This document shows positions 58,543-64,000 of a DNA stretch of 64,000 nt, one piece after another. Location: positions 1,363,099-1,427,098 of the forward strand of contig NZ_CP061305.1 in assembly GCF_018687755.1 (NCBI RefSeq), given 5' to 3'. The notes beneath the pieces were generated by a model. It did no database searches, had not been told where the DNA came from, and saw nothing but the letters and a program-made list of their open reading frames with translations. The stretch's first letter is position 1. Each line of letters opens with the position of its first letter. The translations under genes and the position numbers were made by a program. Source of the DNA: Polynucleobacter sp. JS-Mosq-20-D10. Its GTDB lineage: Bacteria > Pseudomonadota > Gammaproteobacteria > Burkholderiales > Burkholderiaceae.

Positions 58543-61041
58543 TCATTTACCTACTTCTATCGGATGGCGATGCCACAGCCTTTGCGAATACCTTCTCTGA
58601 AACAAGGGATCTTCATTTAACTTGTTCACGTTATAAAAATTCCAAACCTGTGCACCAGTAGTTGGTGTTTGATAAAACGGGATATTCATACTTTGGTATC
58701 GGGCAGTGACTGTTGGGTGTGGATGACCATAACGATTGCGATATCCGTTTTGTGCAAATGCCTCATCAGGGCTCAATTTCATCAATAGCTCTTGGGAAGA
58801 GGATGTTTTGCTACCGTGGTGTGGTGCCATGAATATTAAATACTTATCCTTTAAATGATTGAGGGCTATTTGGGTTAAGCGCTCAGTTATTTCAAACTCA
58901 CCCTGTTTCTCAACATCACCCGTCAACCAGAATGAAGTGGTTTGATTGCGAACTTCCAAAACGCAACTGACTTCATTGGGCTTTCTAGGGTGCCGATCCT
59001 CAAAGACTGTCTGTGCATTTGGATGCCAAATATGAAAGTCCACCTCGTCCCATGACCATTGCTGACCGAAGCGACAGGGAATCGCAGATATTTTCCTTTC
59101 TTCTAAATTGGCGAGTAATTGATTAGTACTTGGCAAAGATCCCATCATGGAGTCGAAGCTGATTTCTTTAAGTAGAGTTGCGGCACCTCCAATGTGGTCG
59201 CTATCACTATGACTAATTACCATGCGATCAATGTGATTGATCCCCCTCCCCCTCAAGTACGGAAGGATGATTCTTTGACCAGCATTATCTTTTCCCTGAA
59301 TGGGTCCGGTGTCGTATAGCAGCCGTTTTGTTTTGGTTTCAATCAGCACCGCTGTACCCTGGCCGATATCAAGTACCGTCGCACGAAACTCGCCTTTTCC
59401 CAAATGACTATTAGTCAGCGGCTGAATAAATAGGGTTACGCACAATACGAGACTCGCTATTCTTGACATCCAGCTCTCTTGAATAGATCCAGGACGAATC
59501 GCTATGATGATTCCGATCGTTGACATAGCCATTGCCCACCAGGCTGGCTGGCTAGACCAAGCGATTGACCATCTCCAGCTAGCCATCCATGCAAGCATGA
59601 TTGCCAAGTAGTCCATCGTGGCATGCGCTGGTATCAACAACCATTTACCAATGAAGTCAGGCAACAAAGCGCCAGCAATAGCCAAGGGTGTCACGATGTA
59701 ACTCACTACAGGGATAGCAACAGCATTTGCTAGTGGCGAAACGATTGAGACTTGATAAAACCAATACAAAGTCAATGGTAAAAGTGCGATGGTGACGACT
59801 GCCTGAACTCTGCAAGCTTCGCGAAGTGCTTGAATCACCCTATCTTTCCAGTGAACCTCCAGCTCTCTACCAGTAGGCAATCCCAGCAAACCATCAGAAT
59901 CCTGCATGGCATACAAAATCGCAGCTACCGCTCCAAACGAAAGCCAGAAACCTGGCGTATAGGGTGCCATCGAATCAATGACAAGTACAAAAAATAGAGC
60001 CCACCACCAGATATCAAATGAACGAGGATTTCTGCCGGACCATAAGGCAAAAGCAACTACCCCCACCATATACATCGTTCGCTGCGCCGGAATCTGAAAT
60101 CCTGCCAACCACGCATATATAAAGGCCGTCAAAAAACCTACTGCAGTAGCGACCTTGCCAACAGGAACCCAGAGTGGCAGTGTGTTACGAGACCAGAGAA
60201 ACGTGGCGAGCATAGCGCCAAATCCAGCCAACATCGTTACATGAAGACCAGATATGGAGATGAGATGCCCAATACCAGTAGCATTAAATACACGCCAGTC
60301 TTCTTGATCGATTGCATTTTGATCGCCCATTACCAGGGCAGCAATCACTCCGCCATAACGAGCATCTTTTGGTAATAAGCGCTGAATCTTTTGCCTTAAC
60401 TTCCAGCGCTGATACTCCATAGCTAGAGCAAATTCTGTCAGAGCAATATCCCTATCAAGAATTAATTGTCCTGACCTGACTGATCCACTGGCACCAAAGT
60501 CTTGATGAAATGACCAACGCTCAAAATCAAAAGTATGGGGATTAAGAGATCCATAAGGTCTTTTAATTTTGACCTTAAATTCCCAACGCTGACCCGGAAT
60601 GACTTCTGGGACATCCTGAGGATTACGCCATGCGGGCTGCCAGATTAAATAGATTTGCGGGGGAAATGATTCAATCATCTCGCGCCCCAAAAATGCCTGA
60701 TCCACCGCAAAAGAAAACTTTGCGCCGCTGGGAGCGCTTTGGGGTAAAGCGTTGACCCTACCCTCCAGCACAAGATCTTTACCCTCATACTCTATGGATA
60801 GGATATTGCTTAAACGATCCTGTGCATAATGGGCATTCCAAGCAAATCCCAAGGTGCAACAACAGACTGCCAGCAATAGGCCGCTAGCATGGCGATATTG
60901 GATCAATGAGCGATTGAGGTACAAACCCAATAGAGAAACGATGATGGTCGCCGTAGACATCCAGCGCCAATACTCTGGCACAGTAGGTAAAAATAGAAGT
61001 AGCGATCCCCCGGCGATAAACGCCGTAATGTTGATGCGCAA
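58543..61041 (-). CDS. comEC: DNA internalisation protein ComEC/Rec2
   Basis: ComEC forms the inner-membrane channel that brings single-stranded DNA in during natural transformation. The 832-residue protein has an N-terminal OB-like domain, the multi-helix competence domain (including LISISGLHVTMLAGFGAM) and a C-terminal metallo-beta-lactamase-like domain with the metal-binding HSDSDHIGG and PHHGSKTSS motifs. The best start is TTG, four bases past the tatD stop; the first Met is far inside. Length and domains are complete, so competence is plausible. Confidence 0.95.
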   Translation of the reverse strand: MRINITAFIAGGSLLLFLPTVPEYWRWMSTATIIVSLLGLYLNRSLIQYRHASGLLLAVCCCTLGFAWNAHYAQDRLSNILSIEYEGKDLVLEGRVNALPQSAPSGAKFSFAVDQAFLGREMIESFPPQIYLIWQPAWRNPQDVPEVIPGQRWEFKVKIKRPYGSLNPHTFDFERWSFHQDFGASGSVRSGQLILDRDIALTEFALAMEYQRWKLRQKIQRLLPKDARYGGVIAALVMGDQNAIDQEDWRVFNATGIGHLISISGLHVTMLAGFGAMLATFLWSRNTLPLWVPVGKVATAVGFLTAFIYAWLAGFQIPAQRTMYMVGVVAFALWSGRNPRSFDIWWWALFFVLVIDSMAPYTPGFWLSFGAVAAILYAMQDSDGLLGLPTGRELEVHWKDRVIQALREACRVQAVVTIALLPLTLYWFYQVSIVSPLANAVAIPVVSYIVTPLAIAGALLPDFIGKWLLIPAHATMDYLAIMLAWMASWRWSIAWSSQPAWWAMAMSTIGIIIAIRPGSIQESWMSRIASLVLCVTLFIQPLTNSHLGKGEFRATVLDIGQGTAVLIETKTKRLLYDTGPIQGKDNAGQRIILPYLRGRGINHIDRMVISHSDSDHIGGAATLLKEISFDSMMGSLPSTNQLLANLEERKISAIPCRFGQQWSWDEVDFHIWHPNAQTVFEDRHPRKPNEVSCVLEVRNQTTSFWLTGDVEKQGEFEITERLTQIALNHLKDKYLIFMAPHHGSKTSSSQELLMKLSPDEAFAQNGYRNRYGHPHPTVTARYQSMNIPFYQTPTTGAQVWNFYNVNKLNEDPLFQRRYSQRLWHRHPIEVGK

Positions 61042-61045
61042 GTTC

Positions 61046-61906
61046 TTAAGAAGTGGATTGTAGGCTTGGGTTGTCAGTCATCAGGGATGACCAACGGGGG
61101 AATGCTTGCATGGCGTTTTGCCAAACTACTTTTGAAAATACTTCTTCACTGATTCCACGAATGCCCGCTAATTGCTGCGCAATTCTGGGGAGTAAAGCAG
61201 GCTCATTAAATAGACCGCCCTCTTCCTTTAGCCAGACTGGGGGGATATCCGGTGCATCAGTTTCAGTAACGATACTTTCTAGAGGCAGCTCTTTTAAGAG
61301 ACGGCGAATCTGCAATGCTCGATCGTAGGTTGCAGCGCCACCAAAGCCCAACTTGAATCCCAGCTCAATAAATTGCTCGGCTTGCTGATGGCTACCATTA
61401 AAGGCATGTGCGATCCCGCAAGGAACTGTTCTTTTACGCAGAGCCTTAAGAATGGCATCCTGTGAACGACGCACATGCAAAATCACCGGCAACTGAAATT
61501 GCTGTGCCAAATCCAATTGCTTGTGAAAGAAAAATTCTTGCCGCTGAGGATCGAGCCCCTCAACAAAATAATCCAAGCCGATCTCACCAATACCCACAAA
61601 TCGAGGATCATCTAGTGATTGCTCAATTTGATTTTTAAGGGCATCGATATCGCTATCTTGTGCGCGATTGATATACAGTGGATGAATACCTAGCGTGTAA
61701 ACCAATCCTGGGATTTGATTGCCGAACTGGTTTGCTAAATTTTTAGCTGGCACCCAATCAGAAGCCTGAACCGTAGGTAGCAAAATAGCTTTAACGCCTT
61801 TATCAGCCGCACCTAAAATAATCTCTGGAAGAATATCTTTGAACTCCGGAGCATCTGCATGGCAATGGGTATCCACCCATGCAAGTTCTTTATGAGCTTC
61901 GCTCAT
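61046..61906 (-). CDS. tatD: TatD family metal-dependent DNase/hydrolase
   Basis: A TatD-type metallohydrolase of 286 residues. Metal ligands are seen in WVDTHCHADAPEF, GEIGLDYF (Glu), ILHVRR (His) and ETDAPDIPP (Asp). E. coli relatives degrade DNA in repair and turnover. The ATG overlaps the lolD stop (ATGA), and comEC follows four bases after the stop. Confidence 0.93.
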   Translation of the reverse strand: MSEAHKELAWVDTHCHADAPEFKDILPEIILGAADKGVKAILLPTVQASDWVPAKNLANQFGNQIPGLVYTLGIHPLYINRAQDSDIDALKNQIEQSLDDPRFVGIGEIGLDYFVEGLDPQRQEFFFHKQLDLAQQFQLPVILHVRRSQDAILKALRKRTVPCGIAHAFNGSHQQAEQFIELGFKLGFGGAATYDRALQIRRLLKELPLESIVTETDAPDIPPVWLKEEGGLFNEPALLPRIAQQLAGIRGISEEVFSKVVWQNAMQAFPRWSSLMTDNPSLQSTS

Positions 61907-62598
61907 TGTGCGAAGATCTTTAATACTCCGCGCTCTAAATGCAAAATTCGGTCACAACGTTTTGCGCGAATGGGGTCATGAGTCACGATCACAAAAGCAG
62001 TACCCTGCTCACGAGCAATATCTAACATCAAGTCAAATACGCCATCGGCAGTTTCGGTATCAAGATTACCCGTTGGCTCATCTGCCAGAACGCAAGAAGG
62101 ATTACCAACTAGTGCACGGGCCACCGCAACACGCTGACGCTCACCACCAGACAATTCACCTGGCGTATGCTGTTCACGCTTCGCTAAACCAACCGCATGC
62201 AACATCGTGCTTGCTCGCTCCATAGACTCTTCATTACTCAAGCCACGGATACGTAAAGGTAAGGCGACATTTTCAACAGCACTGAATTCATCTAAAAGAT
62301 GATGGAACTGGTAAATAAAACCCAGACTGTGATTGCGTAATTGATCTAGTTTGCTTGCCGGTAATTTGTGGAGATTCTGCCCAGCAAGCATCACAGTACC
62401 GGCACTAGGGGTATCTAAGCCACCCAATAAATGCAGTAAGGTGCTTTTACCTGAGCCAGAAGATCCTACGATGGCGACCTTCTCAGAAGTACTCACCTGT
62501 AAATCAATTTCCTTCAGGACATCGACAGCGGTGGGCCCTTTGCCATAGGTCTTTGCTAGACCTGATGCACTCAAAATGATTTGATTGGGATCACTCAT
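61903..62598 (-). CDS. lolD: Lipoprotein-releasing ABC transporter, ATPase LolD
   Basis: LolD powers release of outer-membrane lipoproteins from the inner membrane. From the ATG at 62598 it has 231 residues, with Walker A GSSGSGKST, the LolD-type segment FIYQFHHLLDEFSAVENVALP and the signature LSGGERQRVAVARAL with Walker B VLADEPTGNLD. The open frame to 62673 would run back into lolC, while this ATG overlaps the lolC stop by only eight bases. Confidence 0.97.
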   Translation of the reverse strand: MSDPNQIILSASGLAKTYGKGPTAVDVLKEIDLQVSTSEKVAIVGSSGSGKSTLLHLLGGLDTPSAGTVMLAGQNLHKLPASKLDQLRNHSLGFIYQFHHLLDEFSAVENVALPLRIRGLSNEESMERASTMLHAVGLAKREQHTPGELSGGERQRVAVARALVGNPSCVLADEPTGNLDTETADGVFDLMLDIAREQGTAFVIVTHDPIRAKRCDRILHLERGVLKIFAQ

Positions 62599-63853
62599 AG
62601 CGCAATGCCTCCGCAGGCTGAACTTGGGCAGCTCGTCGACTTGGATACAGGGTGGCCAATACGGAGAGGCCAAAGGCCATCAAGCCCACCGTAACAACAT
62701 CCGACAAACGAACGTCCGATGGCAGCTCACTAATAAAGTACACATCGCGTGGCAAGAAGCGCACACGGAAGATGGCTTCAATTGCAGGAACAATCACGTC
62801 GATGTTTAAAGCAATCAGGAGACCCAAGCCAACACCGGCCAAAGAGCCTAGTAAGCCAATCGCCAAACCTTGTACTAAGAAGATTCGCTGAATGAGTCCT
62901 GGGCTCGCACCCATCGTTCTTAAGATAGCAATATCAGCCTGCTTCTCATTTACTGTCATCACTAGGGTGGATACCAAATTAAAAGCAGCAACCGCAATAA
63001 TTAAGGTCAGAATGATGAACATCATCTTTCGTTCAGTTTGAACAGCAGCAAACCAATTACGATTCGAGCGCGACCAGTCGCTCACCCACAAAGCTTGTGG
63101 CACAACTTGAGCCAATTCAGAAGCAATCTCTGGTGCACGCTGCATATCATCGACCTTCACGCGTAACCCAGATGGATCTTGTAGACGCAATAAAGCAGCG
63201 GCATCTTTCCAATGCATGATGGCTAAAGAGCTATCGTATTCATAATGACCACTATCCACAATGCCCACCACTTGTAGTGTTCGCATTCTAGGCATGGCAC
63301 CTGCAGGAGTGAGGTCGCTCTCTGGCACGATCAAGTTAATACGATCACCAACCCGCGCCCCAACCATGTTGGCAAGCTGTGCGCCCAAGGCAACGCTAAA
63401 CGCACCTGGCTTGAGATCCTCGATGCTGCCAGCAATAAACTGCTTAGGTAAATCAGAAACCCTACCTTCCTCGCTTGGCAATACTCCCCGAATAGATACG
63501 CCACGCATTACATTCTCGCGACTGAGTAAACCTTGCGAGCTGACCATCGGAGCGACACTCACAACGTGTGGCTGGGCAGCTACCTTGAGTGCTATCGGCT
63601 CCCAATTGGCTAAACCATCTGGGGCAGTAATTTCAACATGAGAAAGGACGGACAACATGCGGTCGCGCACTTCCTTCTGAAAGCCATTCATCACTGAGAG
63701 CACTACAATCAGGGCGGCAACACCCAAGGCGATACCTGCTGTGGAGATTCCAGAAATAAAAGACAGGAAGCCATCACGCTTACCGACCGTCTTGCGACGC
63801 TTAGATCGGGTGTAGCGCAGGCCAATTTCTAGCTCAATAGGAAGTCTCAACAT
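62591..63853 (-). CDS. lolC: Lipoprotein-releasing ABC transporter permease LolC/E
   Basis: The permease that extracts lipoproteins for LolA. The 420-residue protein has an N-terminal membrane helix (GIALGVAALIVVLSVMNGF), a large periplasmic domain and three C-terminal helices of the FtsX/MacB fold, ending in YPSRRAAQVQPAEALRYE. Only one such gene is seen, so a LolF-type homodimer or a separate partner elsewhere is possible. The ATG lies nine bases after the partial gene upstream. Confidence 0.95.
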   Translation of the reverse strand: MLRLPIELEIGLRYTRSKRRKTVGKRDGFLSFISGISTAGIALGVAALIVVLSVMNGFQKEVRDRMLSVLSHVEITAPDGLANWEPIALKVAAQPHVVSVAPMVSSQGLLSRENVMRGVSIRGVLPSEEGRVSDLPKQFIAGSIEDLKPGAFSVALGAQLANMVGARVGDRINLIVPESDLTPAGAMPRMRTLQVVGIVDSGHYEYDSSLAIMHWKDAAALLRLQDPSGLRVKVDDMQRAPEIASELAQVVPQALWVSDWSRSNRNWFAAVQTERKMMFIILTLIIAVAAFNLVSTLVMTVNEKQADIAILRTMGASPGLIQRIFLVQGLAIGLLGSLAGVGLGLLIALNIDVIVPAIEAIFRVRFLPRDVYFISELPSDVRLSDVVTVGLMAFGLSVLATLYPSRRAAQVQPAEALRYE

Positions 63854-63862
63854 ACTTACAGT

Positions 63863-64000
63863 TTAGTGAATTAAACGAGCAAACTGATGGATTCTGTAAA
63901 TGCCACCTAAAATCAGGGAAATGACTGCCAATTTGACCTCCCAAATAAGTTCTTTGCGACGCTTTACCCTGATGGTGTCGGGCGAAGATGCTATTGACGC
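63863..64000 (-). CDS. 3' end of an unidentified membrane protein gene (partial)
   Basis: The minus-strand frame is open from the window edge to a TAA nine bases before lolC, giving 45 C-terminal residues (ASIASSPDTIRVKRRKELIW, then a hydrophobic stretch LAVISLILGGIY and IHQFARLIH). One membrane helix is likely. The family is not recognised, since most of the gene lies outside the window. Confidence 0.5.
   Translation of the reverse strand, partial: ASIASSPDTIRVKRRKELIWEVKLAVISLILGGIYRIHQFARLIH

Overview
The window looks like a chromosome segment of a freshwater betaproteobacterium of the Burkholderiaceae, most like Polynucleobacter. This is inferred from gene order (rpsB-tsf-pyrH-frr to lpxB/rnhB; smc-zipA-ligA; dapD-dapE-prmB; lolC-lolD-tatD-comEC), compact intergenic gaps, moderate GC and the protein sequences themselves; no search was run. 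The strain is probably an aerobic anoxygenic phototroph, because the left end carries bacteriochlorophyll genes.

Positions 1-11000 are the edge of a photosynthesis gene cluster. They hold the 3' end of a light-dependent protochlorophyllide reductase (por), convergent with the operon for the dark-operative enzyme (bchN-bchB-bchL), so both routes for the same step sit side by side. A TGT-N12-ACA operator of the PpsR/CrtJ type and an FNR-like box lie upstream of bchN. Next come small membrane proteins (one of 53 aa was found by reading the minus strand), an SDR reductase, an ABC exporter, an ispH gene and an orphan FMN/Fe-S glutamate-synthase-like protein with a second TGT-N12-ACA site in front of it.

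Positions 11000-24000 hold guaB-guaA, ratA-rnfH, smpB, the four-gene Anbu cluster (permuted ATP-grasp, alpha-E, transglutaminase, proteasome-like Anbu), and the divergent pair of PEP synthase and its regulatory kinase/phosphorylase. Positions 23000-38200 are one long minus-strand block of housekeeping genes for translation, UMP kinase, undecaprenyl phosphate, CDP-diacylglycerol, MEP pathway, outer-membrane assembly and lipid A.

Positions 38400-58100 hold map and glnD, a NUDIX gene, then an AT-rich two-gene island (a divergent S-adenosylhomocysteine-hydrolase-like protein and a DMT-type transporter) placed beside ligA-zipA-smc. The lysine/proteolysis-independent pair dapD-dapE, prmB, radA, a periplasmic coiled-coil protein and kup follow. 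Positions 58200-64000 hold the initiator tRNA-Met with its promoter and terminator, a frameshifted hicB-like remnant, comEC, tatD, lolD, lolC and the 3' end of one more gene.

The least explained parts are the SAHH-like/transporter island (42361-44414), the Anbu cluster (15616-19755), and the possible photosynthesis-type control of the orphan glutamate-synthase-like gene (9306-10973). No insertion sequence, CRISPR array, rRNA or replication origin was seen.
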